64,000 nt of DNA from Neopestalotiopsis rosae (GCA_023078685.1 JALGAS010000007.1:2790001-2854000); one strand, 5' to 3'. Numbered from the stretch's first letter, positions 47,052 to 58,357 are shown. Numbers and translations: made by a program. The notes: generated by a model from the sequence alone, not told the origin.

Positions 47052-48216
47052 CTATAGCTGCGCTTTAATTGGTGATTTCGTCACTGCCTCGCCAAACAGC
47101 TTGACACCATGCAGGGCCATGCCCCAAGAGCCCTGATAGCCCGCACCACTAGCACCATAATTGTGCACTATAAGCAGTCCGTTGGGCTTCCTTTCCACCT
47201 CCATCCTGGGCCCGTCGCGTCGACTGGGGCGAAGTCCGACGCCGTGTTTGATCACCTTGAGGTCTTCTGGCCTGCCGAGCTCGGGGGCCAACGCGCAACA
47301 CCTCTTCATGATCTGCTGGGCAAAATCGAGGTCCACCTCGCCGCTCCAGTTGCCATTCTCGCGGCACCCGCCGAGAATCACCCCGCCGGCCAGCGGCCGC
47401 TGGAAGACGTACGTGGTATCATTGTCCACGCGCCGCGGCGATCGAAAGTACATGCGCTGCAGAGGGACCAGGGGCTGCTCGACGAGCACGACCTGACCCC
47501 GTGTGGGATACATGGTCTTGTCCTCTACGCCCCCGAGGGAGTATGAGCCCAGGCCGGTGCAGTTGAACAGCGCCGAGACGGACTTGATTCCGGCGGCGGC
47601 GGCAGCGTCGCCCACGTGCGACACCTTTTTGCGTTCGATCCGGACCCCTCTTCCCTGACAACATTCAAGCAGCCTTGCATCTCATGTCAGTCATTAGACT
47701 CTGTAACGGGCAATAGTACGGTACATGGATACGACAAACTCACCACCTCAAGTAGACCTGCGTGTTAATGACAAAGGTCGATCTCATATCGAGTCCGAAT
47801 ACTGCACCCGACGGCAACTCGGCCTCGGGGATGGGGTCGAGCCCGCCGACCAGCTCCTCATACCATACCTTGTCCGTGTCCTTGCTCAATATCTCTGCAT
47901 CCTTGATGTTCTGGTCAAAGACCATGCGCAGAGGCGATCGCTTGATGCCGCATTCGGGAACCTCACGCGCCAGGCGGTCGAACTTTTCAAAAGTGACGCG
48001 ATCGCAAGCCTCGAGGATTCCGTTATCCGTGGCCGACGAACACCAATTTCCACCTGCCCATGGGGACGTGTAGTCAATGTGGTAATCGCCGGGGAAGTAC
48101 TCGGCGACTATGACAATCTGAGCGTCAGGATACGCTTCGCGCAAACTGAGAGCCGTAGTGAGGCCAATAACCCCGGCTCCTAAAATGACAAATGATTGCG
48201 GTTGGGACGCAGACAT
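47052..48216 (-). CDS. D-amino-acid oxidase
   Basis: Two exons (48216-47744 and 47673-47052; intron 70 bp), 364 aa, the usual DAO length. The N-terminal FAD-binding dinucleotide fold has VILGAGVIGLTTALSL. Conserved family blocks follow: YHIDYTSPWAGGNWCS, FNCTGLGSYSLGGVED, PTRGQVVLVE, ILGGCRENGNW, GLRPSRRDGPRMEVE and the C-terminal FAD signature HNYGASGAGYQGSWGMA. The enzyme oxidises D-amino acids to 2-oxo acids, ammonia and H2O2, normally in peroxisomes. The last residues are KAQL, an off-consensus relative of the PTS1 signal. The intron was placed so that Tyr-Leu-Arg-Trp continues into LLECCQGRGV. First of a run of nitrogen-metabolism genes. Confidence 0.93.
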
Positions 48217-49584
48217 GTTGATAGGACTTTGCAACGGAAATAGCAATAGAAGTGAAAACAAAACTTTACGCTATGATGATCGTGCTGATGAGCTAATACG
48301 TTAGAATTATGTACTTGATTCCATGTATCGTTGAGCGTCAATACGGTATCAACTCGGCGTTCTCATCGGATCCGTTGGGTCTTGGCGCCATCGGCCGTAT
48401 CCGTCTCTGGGGCCCGACCTCGGCCCCATTAGATAGGAGTCCGAAAGTCCGCAAAGCCCCTCTAGATTCCAGACCTACTATTACTGATGGACGAAAATGG
48501 CTTGACTTCACGCCACATTTTTTTTTCGTATGAGCACAGTAAAATAGATTCTCACGAGTGTTTCGATTGGCTCGAAGGCACTGAAAGAGGACAAAAGTCA
48601 TTGATAATTTGGCCACCATCGTTGCGAAGCTTCACAAAATTCCTTTCGCCAAGGACAGCGGACCGATCGTTAGTCAGGCTCGTTACGAAAATGAACAGCG
48701 CGCGCATAGACTATGATAAGCAATAACGCCGATGTTGGACAGTGACTCAGAAAGTGTCATAATGACCAAATGAACACTATCCAACATGAGGACACTTCAC
48801 AACATTGAACATCAGATCATGCATTGATTTCTGCATTAAGGAGAAGGTTTTTAAAAAAAAAATGTGGCACCTGCCCACACACGCCATTATTGCATGCTTT
48901 ATCGCGAGAAAAGCGCGTTCTCGTCATTGATTTGGGGTCATCAGGTTCATTAAGGACGCCTTCAAGCAATATTTGCGAATCACGCACCAAGAGAGCATGT
49001 CCTGGTTTGATTGCCTGCATTTTGACGTATCTGTCATTTGCATACGCGGCAAATAATTTTGATAAATGCGCAGTTCTTCCATGACTCTCCAAAGTACTAG
49101 GCCTAGATGCTTCAAGATAATATGTTTTCTTGCCTGCCAATGTCGCATGGAAAGGGCTCTTATGTCTGTTCATTTACAGATCATTTCCCGTATTGATAGC
49201 CCATTGCTGGATTTTAGACTATTTACTTTGAATACCAGGCGTATCACTTATATATGATCGAACACATCCAGTCATTTATTTTAGGTTGTGCTATTTAAAG
49301 CCTATCTACCAGCGTGATGCATTTGCAAACTTTTTCCACAGGTGTACAAACCTTGAAATATTCAAGTTCAAACTCTAGTTTCTGAACTCAAGAATAAAAG
49401 GCCAACAACTCCCCGTAATTCTGCTTCTGCATCATAGTCTTCATATTGCACTCCAACATAAGAAATCAACTCACGGCAAATTACACATCACAGAGCTTAA
49501 TAAGACACACTCGGGGAAACAAGCACTCATTCGCAAATATCAATGAACAATTGAAGTATAATTGTACCCATAGTACAACTTACT
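48217..49584. other. Intergenic region with an inverted repeat
   Basis: About 1.37 kb between divergent genes. It holds a 13-bp imperfect inverted repeat (48732-48744 with 48775-48787) and A/T homopolymers near 48517 and 48854. A 118-codon minus-strand frame (48817-49173) has no support. Confidence 0.5.
48732..48787. repeat. Imperfect inverted repeat (hairpin)
   Basis: Left arm ATGTTGGACAGTG pairs with right arm CACTATCCAACAT with one mismatch across a 30-nt loop. No U-tract follows, and its role is unknown. Confidence 0.6.
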
Positions 49585-51198
49585 ATGATGGGTTGGAACC
49601 TTTTACCCAATGAGCTACGGCTCATGATAATCAAACATATGTTGGCTCCGGAAATTCTTGACCAGCAGGATTACCTGCACACTTTCCGCCGTACATATCG
49701 TCGATCTAAATTCGCTGCAGTATCACGCGAACTTCAACTTCATTTCGAGAGGGTGAATTTTCGGCGCCTCAGAATTAGGCAGACGGATCTACGAGACTTT
49801 GGAAGAATAATGACAGAAGAGCGGCGAATCGCATTGCGTTCTCTGTGGCTTTGCGTCGAGTTGACACCTTATACGTGCGCCGATTGTCTATCTGAAGAGA
49901 CAGGCGAACAAGCTAGGGCAAACAACGTCTTATTCACTCGAGCAATTTGGGACACGTTCACGATCTTGGAAGGATGGACAACTACGTATCAGATCAACAG
50001 CAACTCTCCGCACCTCACATTCATCCTGGGTGCCTACTCCCCAGGTGACAAATACCATCATTTTCGGGACATTGCCTTCGACAGAAACTATCATCTGCTC
50101 TTACGCGATTCTAGATCGGTTTGTGACAGTCCAGCACATTTATGTGGACCCCATTTGTGGAACTCGGGGGGACTAAACTATGAGGCCGCGAGGCTGAGAT
50201 TGCTCGGTACACCACTGGAGTTTGATTTCACCGAAATGAATGGGGGATACCGAAATTTACCAAAACTACCATTTGTTCGTAAATTGCGAGTTCCTCGTCA
50301 ATTTTATCGACACTTTGCAGCCTTGGATATCATCATCAAGAGCCTTCCAAGATTGGAAGCATTTGAATATGAGCCTTGGAGACAAGTGACAAAAGCGAAA
50401 GAGGAGGATTGTGAAGAGCTATTTTCGAGGGCAGTAAGAGCATTACCGACATCCGTGAGAAGACTATCAGTCTGGCAAGGCTCGAATGACAGTAAAATGG
50501 AGAGTGTGGTCAGGTCCGAATACGGATCTATCGTGTTTTGGTGGCTGAATTCTGGAAGATCACATCTTCAAGAACTCGATCTATCTTACATCATTCCGGC
50601 AGAATGCTTTCTTTGGCCATTTTATGCCGACTATTCACACTCTGGATATGGTCGCGATCCCTTTTCACTCCAATTCATCGGTTTATGGGTGAATTTGAAG
50701 GCTCTTACGATGACAACAGAACTCCTCGGTCCACTACGACCAATATTTCCTGAAGGGCTCAATCTTTTACTGATGAGCGCTGCAGCAGCGGTGTTGCGTA
50801 TGGAAAAGCTCGAGCTATTAGAATTATGGTACGACAATTATCAGAACAGACGCATCTTCCGCTACACACGTACTCCCACGGAAGTTCTCCTCGAATGGCG
50901 AGACGTGGACGACACAGCGAGAACGCTTGACCCACAAGTTGTGAAAGCCTGGGAGAGGGTTGCGACCAAGTATACGCATGGAAATTATCGCGTGGTCTAC
51001 GAGACTATACCGCGCAACAATACATCGTCCAGGGAATGTATGTTTCAATTGCTGAAGAGACTTCACCGCATCGTATCTGCGCTATCGAGGTTTCAAATTT
51101 CATCATCGCAGTGGGAAACCATCTGTTGGCGACAACCAAGGGAGATGCCGAGGTGGTGGGATATGGCGGAACATGACGGTCAGATGCTCTGGAAATAG
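49585..51198 (+). CDS. DUF6546 / F-box-like fungal protein
   Basis: Intronless, 537 aa. The N-terminal WNLLPNELRLMIIKHML with FAAVSRELQLHFERVNFRRL is an F-box-like helical start. It continues with FGRIMTEERRIALRSLWLCV, the Cys-x2-Cys bearing YTCADCLSE, and leucine-rich-like segments (VRALPTSVRRLSVWQG, HLQELDLSYIIPAECFLWPF, LKALTMTTELL). The C-terminus has ISSSQWETICWRQPREMP. I recognise the pattern as the fungal F-box-associated DUF6546-type family. The family label is from memory and moderately sure. The likely role is substrate recognition for ubiquitin ligation. Dispersed element copy B begins 81 bp past the stop, paralleling the HET-E-like gene and copy A. Confidence 0.75.
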   Translation: MMGWNLLPNELRLMIIKHMLAPEILDQQDYLHTFRRTYRRSKFAAVSRELQLHFERVNFRRLRIRQTDLRDFGRIMTEERRIALRSLWLCVELTPYTCADCLSEETGEQARANNVLFTRAIWDTFTILEGWTTTYQINSNSPHLTFILGAYSPGDKYHHFRDIAFDRNYHLLLRDSRSVCDSPAHLCGPHLWNSGGLNYEAARLRLLGTPLEFDFTEMNGGYRNLPKLPFVRKLRVPRQFYRHFAALDIIIKSLPRLEAFEYEPWRQVTKAKEEDCEELFSRAVRALPTSVRRLSVWQGSNDSKMESVVRSEYGSIVFWWLNSGRSHLQELDLSYIIPAECFLWPFYADYSHSGYGRDPFSLQFIGLWVNLKALTMTTELLGPLRPIFPEGLNLLLMSAAAAVLRMEKLELLELWYDNYQNRRIFRYTRTPTEVLLEWRDVDDTARTLDPQVVKAWERVATKYTHGNYRVVYETIPRNNTSSRECMFQLLKRLHRIVSALSRFQISSSQWETICWRQPREMPRWWDMAEHDGQMLWK

Positions 51199-51516
51199 CG
51201 TGATTAGCGATGTGACGGTTACAACCCGACCAGAGTTCAGTCTCCTCGATACCCCTACCTTATACTGGCCCTCTACTGTCCCACCGCAGATCACGTACTC
51301 GGGTATATCAGCTATCCTTTCAGCACATCTCTTTGTAGCTGTATAGGATGAAGTCAGATGTCTTTGGTTACGTCTAAAATTACTATAATCTCTTTCGTAT
51401 TGGCTCAGATGATATGCGTATATCTACAATAGCGTAAGCTAAATGTGGAGCTCCCACTTTTGCAGAAATGGCTAGCCATTAAATTGCGACGGGCTTGATA
51501 GAAAATAACGGCTCCT
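51199..51516. other. Tail-to-tail intergenic region with repeat copy B
   Basis: About 318 bp mostly occupied by the dispersed element at 51280-51414. Confidence 0.6.
51280..51414 (+). repeat. Dispersed element, copy B
   Basis: Shares CCCACCGCAGATCAC, TCGGGTATAT, GTAGCTGTATAGGATGAA, TTTCGTATTGGCTCAGATGA with the other copies in the same order, but lacks the left 15-20 bp and has more substitutions. Confidence 0.75.
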
Positions 51517-53350
51517 CTACATGTCCCTCCAATTATATGACTGCTCCAAAGCATGCCCGAATTCCAGGATAGCACTCTCACCATGCAGCGGCCCGACTAA
51601 CTGAGCGGCGACCGGAAGTTTAGTTGTAGAGGAGGCACCAGACATGTCCATCCGAAGGCCGGTGGGCACACTCATGGCCGGGTGACCTGTGAGATTGAAC
51701 TGCATGGTGTTGAGAGTCTGGCCAAAGGTCGACGACATGACTTCCCACACACTGGCCTTTTCCCTATCAAAGAGAGGCGGGGCTGTAAAGGGGACAGTAG
51801 GCAAGAGAAGTACATCGTAGGTTTCGAAGAGTCGTTCATATTCTTCTCTCACTATCGTAGGCAAAGGTCTCAAGTTAGTGTATGCGGGAATAGGCGACCA
51901 GAGAGGCTCTAGGGGCCTTACATTGAAGGGAGAGATTCATGCACTTTGCATAAAGCGTCGGGTATCTATCACGCTCAAACACTCCATTGATCAGCTCGTT
52001 ACGCATGGCGACTGGCAATCGGTCCCATTTCTCCTGGCTCCAAGGCAGTAGTTTCTTTAGGAACTCTGTTGGGTAGTAGCCTCTGCGGCCCATGGGGTTT
52101 CCGACCGCGATACTTGTCAGCGATTGGCGGCAAATGGCCATCCATAAAGAGCGCCCAGTCTCGTGCCATTTCAACGACACTTCCTCCACCTGCGCGCCGA
52201 GCTCCTCGAATCTATGTGCTGTCTTTCGCAGCTCATCCTTCATTTTCTGCTTGACGAATGGCGCATCAATGGCCTCCTTGAGAATCGCAATCTTGCGTCC
52301 AGAGAGTGGCTTGGACGGCCAACGACTAGTTGACGAAGCATACCAGTCTCTGAGATTCGACGAGTACTTGATTTTGCCGTGCGACTGTGTCCCAATCTGA
52401 CGGTCATCGATACCATCATGGCCTGCAATAGCCTCCAGCAACAGCGCAGTGTCCCACACGGTCTTGCACATGGGGCCGACATGGTCCATGATGGGCTCAC
52501 AGGCTGCTACGCCGGTATAGGGTACTAGACCGTGCGTCGGCTTGAGCCCAACCAGGCCGCAAAAGGCTGCCGGCACCCTAATTGAGCCACCTTGATCGCC
52601 GCCGAGTCCCATGTCTACGCGGATCTGCTTACACTCGTCATTGGAATTTCCGACCAGAGCGCCGACGCCCGACGAGGAACCGCCTGCAGAATACTGCTGT
52701 TGTTCTTCGCCGCTTACCCACGGGTTGAACACCGGCCCGGCCGAAGCAGTGTTGCTCACGGTTGCACAGCTCAGCGCCTCGCACGTCGCAGTGCCGACAA
52801 TGCAGCCACCAGCCTGAACGATCCTGGAGATAACTGTCGCGTCACATCGCGGCACCCATGGCTCGATGGCATCCGTTCCGTAGACCTGGGGAACACCGGC
52901 GATACATATATTGTCCTTGACGACAATATTCTTGCCCCTGAGCAGACCTGTCGACTTGCGCTGGCTGTGATCTTTATCGTCTCTGGTCAAGGTGCATCGG
53001 TATGACCATGCGCTGCCAAACTCATTTGCATCTTGATCCACACGTGTGATGCTATCCCGGGTATATCGGGGCTGGGTCACTGTAGGTTCATAGTCGGGTA
53101 ACGCAGCCAGCTCTTCAAAGGTCTCGTAGGCAGCAGCCAACAGGACCCTGTGAGCGTCTAATTCCTCTGGCTTAACTTCGAAGCCGAGTTTTGCTGCACA
53201 CGCGACGACATCGTCTGATGTTACGGGGTTGTTCCTGAGATTACAATGAGTAAACGCACTAGTTTCACATTGAAGTACGCTACTCAGTACTATAAATCGA
53301 ATTTGATGGTGCTACACGTACGCTGATACCTGGGAAGAAACGACAGACAT
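51517..53350 (-). CDS. Amidase-signature hydrolase
   Basis: Three exons on the minus strand: 53350-53322 (29 nt, start codon), 53234-51922 and 51851-51517; 558 aa. The amidase signature is intact: catalytic Lys in GKNIVVKDNICIAG (about K116), the cis-Ser in YSAGGSSSGVGALVG and the nucleophile Ser in GLGGDQGGSIRVPAAFCGLV (about S227), then GLKPTHGLVPYTGV and DHVGPMCKTVWDTALLLEAI. The enzyme hydrolyses a C-N amide bond and releases ammonia; fungal homologues are acetamidase-like with broad substrates. No transmembrane or signal segment, so cytosolic. The final exon (LLLPTVPFTAPP, HPAMSVPTGL) completes the C-terminal part. It shares a 403-bp divergent promoter with the aminotransferase. Confidence 0.93.
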
Positions 53351-53753
53351 TTTCGTAGGTCGTCTGATAGTATCAGAATCTGTCAAACAATCACGTTTTT
53401 CTCAAAATGGCTGGGATATACAACATCCGACAATCTATTTCTGTTTGCGATGCTCGATTGACTCGTATCTAATCGGCCTGGGCTGGTGGCGGCCTCGACT
53501 CCGCGGGCGTCGGACATTTTCATCGCGAGTCCGCTGGCGGCATTTGAGCGGGGACGAGATTACCATGAGCGATTCGAATTAGCATGTCAATTCCAACCCA
53601 GTCCGGGGCTCTTGGAGATCAAGTGAAGCAATCTTTTACTGGGTTGATAATCATTGAATAAGTGAATTGCTTCTTCAAACCATTTCATCAAGAGCTCCTT
53701 TGCGATTGTTCATTCCGACCTACACACATGACTCCACTTATACGCTCATCAAG
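53351..53753. other. Bidirectional promoter: amidase and aminotransferase
   Basis: About 400 bp between divergent starts; co-regulation is plausible. No binding site could be assigned. Confidence 0.55.
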
Positions 53754-55191
53754 ATGATTTCCCAACTACCAGTCACAGAAAAAGAGCCAATCAACCTGCA
53801 AGGTGGATGGCCGACACCGCGACTTCATCCGGTAGAAGCCATGAGGGCGGCTACGCTGGAACTCTTTGCGCGGGACGATATCAATGAGCTCCTTAAGTAC
53901 GGGCCCGAACACGGCGACCTGTCCCTGCGCTCCAATCTCGGGGCCTGGCTCGCTTCTTCCTATGGCGCGCCCGCCGACCGCCCGATCGGCGGCGACCGCA
54001 TCATTGTGACCAATGGCGCGTCCAACGGGCTCGCCGTGATTCTGCAGAAATTCGCCGACGTCAACGTGACCCGGCACATTTGGATGGTGGAGCCAACGTA
54101 CTTTCTGGCCTGTCCCGTGTTCCGCGACGCCGGCTACGGCGACTGCATCCGGGGTGTGCCCGAGGGATCCGACGGTATAGATCTTGCGTATTTCGAGAGC
54201 GCGCTCGAGGAGGCTGCCCGGGAGGACGACGCATTACCGTCGCGGCTTGCATCAAAAACGCCAAAGAATGGGTATCCCAAGCTCTTTCGGCACATTTTAT
54301 ACATGGTTCCAACCTTTTCCAATCCGAGCGGGCGTACAATGTCTCTGGCGCAGCGAGAGAGCTTGATTCGCGTTGCCAGGAAGCATGATGTCCTGGTGGT
54401 CACTGACGACGTGTATGACCTTCTTCACTGGACGCCTGGGCATGAACAAGTTCAGGGTGATGGCGCACGTCTATTACCTCGCATGGTGGACGTTGACCGG
54501 TCACTCGAAGGTGCCAATGAGTTTGGCAACGCCGTGAGCAATGGCTCGTTTTCCAAGATTGTAGCGCCCGGTGTTCGGGTTGGCTGGCTAGAGTCCATGC
54601 CAGCTTTTGTTCAGGCAATGGGCACCGTGTAAGTATACCCAAGTCTTGGGTTGAAATCCGCGCTGCATTCCAAAATACTGACAAATATCGCGTAGAGGAG
54701 CAACGGTATCCGGAGGCTGCCAGGGTCACTTGTCATCACTAGTACTCAATCAGATGCTGAGCAGTGGTGCAATCACACGGCACCTCAAGGATGTTCTGAT
54801 TCCCACCTATTCTCGTCGCTACGACGCCATGATGAGCGCCATTCGGAGGTTACTATTTCCATTTGGTGTGAGGATAATGGAAGATCCCCAGGATCTGGCC
54901 AGTATTGGAGGAACACAGGGTTTGGCTGGTGGCTTTTTCTTGTACATCACATTCCCACAAGACGGCTCATTGCCACCTACCGAGGAGATAGCCAGTTTTG
55001 CGCTCGAGGAGTACAGCCTCAGAATCGCCCCCGGCAAGTTATTCACCGTAACGGACAAAGCTTCAGACAGAGAGGCCCGCCCGGATGAGTATGTTTCGGG
55101 CGCCCGGTTGTGCTGGGCATGGCATGAAGAAGACGTTTTGGTGGAGGGAATCCAGCGACTTGCTAGAGTCCTGCATCACTTGCGGAGGTAA
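53754..55191 (+). CDS. PLP-dependent aminotransferase, class I/II
   Basis: Two exons (53754-54628 and 54696-55191; intron 67 bp), 456 aa. Fold-type I aminotransferase of the 2-aminoadipate/MocR-like group: INLQGGWPTPRLHPVEAM, LLKYGPEHGDLSLRSNLGAW, RIIVTNGASNGLAVILQKF, PTYFLACPVF, the cofactor-binding VPTFSNPSGRTMS and VVTDDVYDLLHW, and the PLP Schiff-base lysine in NGSFSKIVAPGVRVGW (K268). The small domain ends with SLRIAPGKLF and ARLCWAW, where the Arg binds substrate carboxylate. It transfers an amino group between an amino acid and a 2-oxo acid; the substrate is not determined. The start at 53754 is preferred over 53667, which would add a non-conserved 29-residue extension, although that could be a mitochondrial leader. 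Confidence 0.9.
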
Positions 55192-55856
55192 TATTACAGG
55201 GGTTTTTATATAAATGCATGCTATCTACATGAAGGACTTTTTGTTGTATCTCTTAAAAAGAAATATAAACTCTATCCGTATCTCCTGCCCCGCATTCACA
55301 ATTTGCAAAAGCATTTGAATATACGGGCAACATATATCGAATGTAGAGAGTATAGCGTCCAACGCAAAAGACTGTATTGCTTGAACACCCACCCATTTAA
55401 TTCAAGGTCCCACCCCGCAGTATCTGACGGAAACATAAGTCATGGTTGTTATCAGTACCGACATCCCTGTCGCCATCCTAGCTATGTGAGCTGCGGCCCT
55501 CGCATCAGCCAAATGATAATAACGTCGGACATTGTTCACCTGTCCGATCAGCACATGACGTTGACCTAGGACAGCCACCACGCCTGTAGGAGCCTGTCTA
55601 GTGTTGCAATGGCTTCTCCTTGAAGGCTGACGCCAAATGATTTAAACACCCTTCGCTTTGAGGTTTGCCCAGTTTTATTGGGTGGTTGTCGCTCGAATCG
55701 GAGTATGAAGTTATATTTCCGGTCTGCTGATAGCAGGTCTGCCAGCGGTATCAGCACTTTGCTCATATAGTCCAATATCCAGCAGTGCATTTTGAACCCA
55801 GTCAACAATCATCTTGTTCCGAATTTTGTGACTCGCACCATTCTCTCAACAATTCC
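55192..55856. other. Intergenic region upstream of NCS1 permease
   Basis: About 665 bp with no recognised feature. Confidence 0.5.
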
Positions 55857-57887
55857 ATGATGCCTCTCTTGAGTAGCTTCTCCGGCCTCACCTGGCCGGA
55901 CGTACTGAGCAAACTAGAGGCGCCCCAGAACCCATACAGCGCCTCGGCGCCTACTGAACTCGACAAGAGCAAGCCGATATGGTCAAACTCGGATCTCGAC
56001 CCGACGCCCCCCTCGTCGCGGACGTGGACTTGGGTTCACTATACCAGTTTCTGGCTGGCATCTTCATTTGCCACGGGCACGTGGACGACCGGCAGCGCCA
56101 TGATTGCGCTCGGCATGCCTTGGTACGCCGCTTGGCTGGCCGTCGTCATCTCCCACGTCATCGGCGCTGTGCTCCTGGTTGCCAACGGTCGCGGCCCAGC
56201 GGCATACCACATTGGCTTTCCGGTGTATGCCAGGGCTAGCTTTGGCATGTGGGGAAGCTATTTCGCCATTGTGTCTCGTTGCATTGTTGTAAGTCTAGCC
56301 ACTGCTATCAGGTCTCCGAGAATAAGAAGGATCAAGGACTCATCTACATTCATCACAGGCGGCGATATGGTACGCTGTCAACGCGTATTACGGTTCCAAC
56401 TTTGTTTCCATCTGCATCAGGTGCATCTGGCCGTCGTGGAATGATGTTCCAAATCACCTTCCGAGCAACGCCGGCACCACTACACAGTTACTAGGAGCAA
56501 TGGCCATAACTTATTCTGGGTCTTGTCCATGCCTTTTGTTTTTATATGTTACGTGACGTAGTATGACCCACCGCAGATCACCTGCTTGGGTATATTAGAT
56601 AGCTCTTCAGCGCTTCTCTTTTGTAGCTCTATAGGATCAACTCAATCTACTTTCGTTGCGTTTACGATCACTTATTCCCCTTCGTTATCGGCTCAGGTGA
56701 GATTATACGTATGTCGATGCCCCCCTTGACTCATCAATATTTTTCTTCTACCGATCACACGACTAACTCCACGATGCTCATTAGACCCCAAGAATCTCAA
56801 CTGGTACTTTGTCGCAAAGTCCTGCATGGTCGGACCAGCGTGCTTTGCGGTCCTCATCTGGGCCGTGGTCCTAAACGGCGGCTCCGTCGGCCCCTCGTTC
56901 CAGACCGCGCCCAAGCTCGCCGACCCGGCGTACTACGGCTGGCTGTGGATGTCGGCGCTCAACTCGGGGTTCGGCGGCTGCTCGGCGCTCATCGTGGCGC
57001 AGGCCGACATTGCCCGCTGGGCCCGCCGGCCGAGCGACCAGACGTGGTCGCAGCTCATCACCTACCCCGTCTTCAGCGCCCTGCCCGCCCTCTTTGGCAT
57101 CCTGGTCGCGTCGGCCACGTCCAACTTTTGGGGCAAGCAGTACTGGAACCTCTGGGACGTGCTCTCGGCCGCCCTCGATTACTACGACATGTCGCCCGCG
57201 TCCAGGGGTCTCGTGTTTCTCGCCTCGTTTGCTTTCGCCGTAGCTATTCTCGGCACCAATGTCGCGGCCAACTCGCTCCCCTTTGGCTCTGACATTGCTG
57301 GCCTGCTACCCCGCTGGATCAGCATCCGCCGCGGTCAGGTCTTGTGCTCGCTGCTCGTATTTCCCATTGTGCCGTGGAAGATCATCTCCAGCGCCAAATC
57401 GCTCTTGACATTTTTGTCGGGCTATTCGATCCTCATGGGTCCTTTCGCCTCCATTTGCATCGTCGACTACTTCTTCATTCGTAATGGCAACCTCCGAGTC
57501 CCAGATTTGTACGTCGGCGATGCCAACTCCCAGTACTGGTACACCAAGGGCTGGAATCTGCGCATGGTGGTGGCTTGGATTTTGGGTGTCGTGCTACCCT
57601 TTCCCGGATTTGTGGCCAGCTTTGGCACGACGTCGGTGGGCGATGGGGCCAATCACATGTGGAACATGGGCTACCTGCTCAGTATCGTCGTGTCTGGAGC
57701 CGTCTACTACGTCTTGTTCTTGGTTTTCTCAGATCCCAGCATTGATAAGTCGCTCGCTTTTGAACAGCTCGCTGCGCAGTACGATGACGGCCTCATTGAC
57801 GGTCAAGCTGTGGGACAGGACTTTTTGAGGAATGAGGCCTCACAGGCTGAAAAGGGGAAGATTGAGACAGACGCAAAGAGTCTCTAA
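55857..57887 (+). CDS. NCS1 nucleobase/allantoin-type permease, with frame defect
   Basis: Three exons: 55857-56288, 56359-56547 and 56785-57887. NCS1 landmarks: WSNSDLDPTPPSSRTWTWVH, AMIALGMPWYAAWLAVVISH, GFPVYARASFGMWGSYFAIV, AIWYAVNAYYGSNFV, SWNDVPNHLPSNAGTTTQ, NLNWYFVAKSCMVGPACF and AQADIARWARRPSDQTWSQL. These are twelve-helix cotransporters for uracil, uridine, allantoin, thiamine and similar compounds in the plasma membrane. Two oddities occur. In exon 2 the frame slips after TTTQ near 56490 (one base missing), because HNLFWVLSMPFVFI is readable only in the next frame; with that base restored all phases fit and the protein is about 573 aa. Intron 2 is 237 bp, far longer than others here, because it contains repeat copy C. 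The gene may be inactive or the base may be a sequence error. Confidence 0.78.
56548..56704 (+). repeat. Dispersed element, copy C (inside intron)
   Basis: Begins GTTACGTGACGTAGTATGAC and ends GGCTCAGGTGAGA, matching copy A throughout. Its first two bases are the GT donor of permease intron 2, and near its end it carries a second consensus donor CAG|GTGAGA. An imperfect stem ACCCACCGCAG / CTGCTTGGGT lies near the left end. Confidence 0.85.
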
Positions 57888-58357
57888 GGCGAACGTTTCC
57901 CATGTAGAGATGGTTTTAGTCTCGAGTATCTAGTGGGATAGTGGTGCTGATAATTTAAACTTAAACATGCAATTTTTCTGGATCTACTCTAATGGAGGAA
58001 TATCTACAATCAGCATTCACAATGCGACCTGTGAGCAGTGCTAATCAAACATGTGCGGTAAATATGTGCGTTTGTCTTTGCTGCTCTTCATTTCTGGCAG
58101 ATTGAGAGTAACCGAAACCAACTTAGGAAATAGATGCACGCTTGGCTGCAGCCATTGGGCTTCTTTATCATCTCTCAATTCAATTAAGTTCCTAAGGTCC
58201 ACTCGCTCAATGGTACTTCAACAATCATGTAAATTTCTTTCTGTAAAAACGATAAATGATATTATAAGTAGCATTATCGTGATGTGAATCATCAGACATT
58301 GTATATGTATAGCCAAATACATCGCTGATACATACATCCTGGAGCTAGAAAAAGGAT
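57888..58357. other. Tail-to-tail intergenic region
   Basis: About 470 bp, AT-rich, between two convergent transporter genes. Confidence 0.6.

Noticed and set aside
48514..48868. Inverted GCCACAT plus T-run pair, possible MITE ends
   Set aside because: Similarity is mostly homopolymer T/A; no target-site duplication was visible and the interior matches nothing else in the window.
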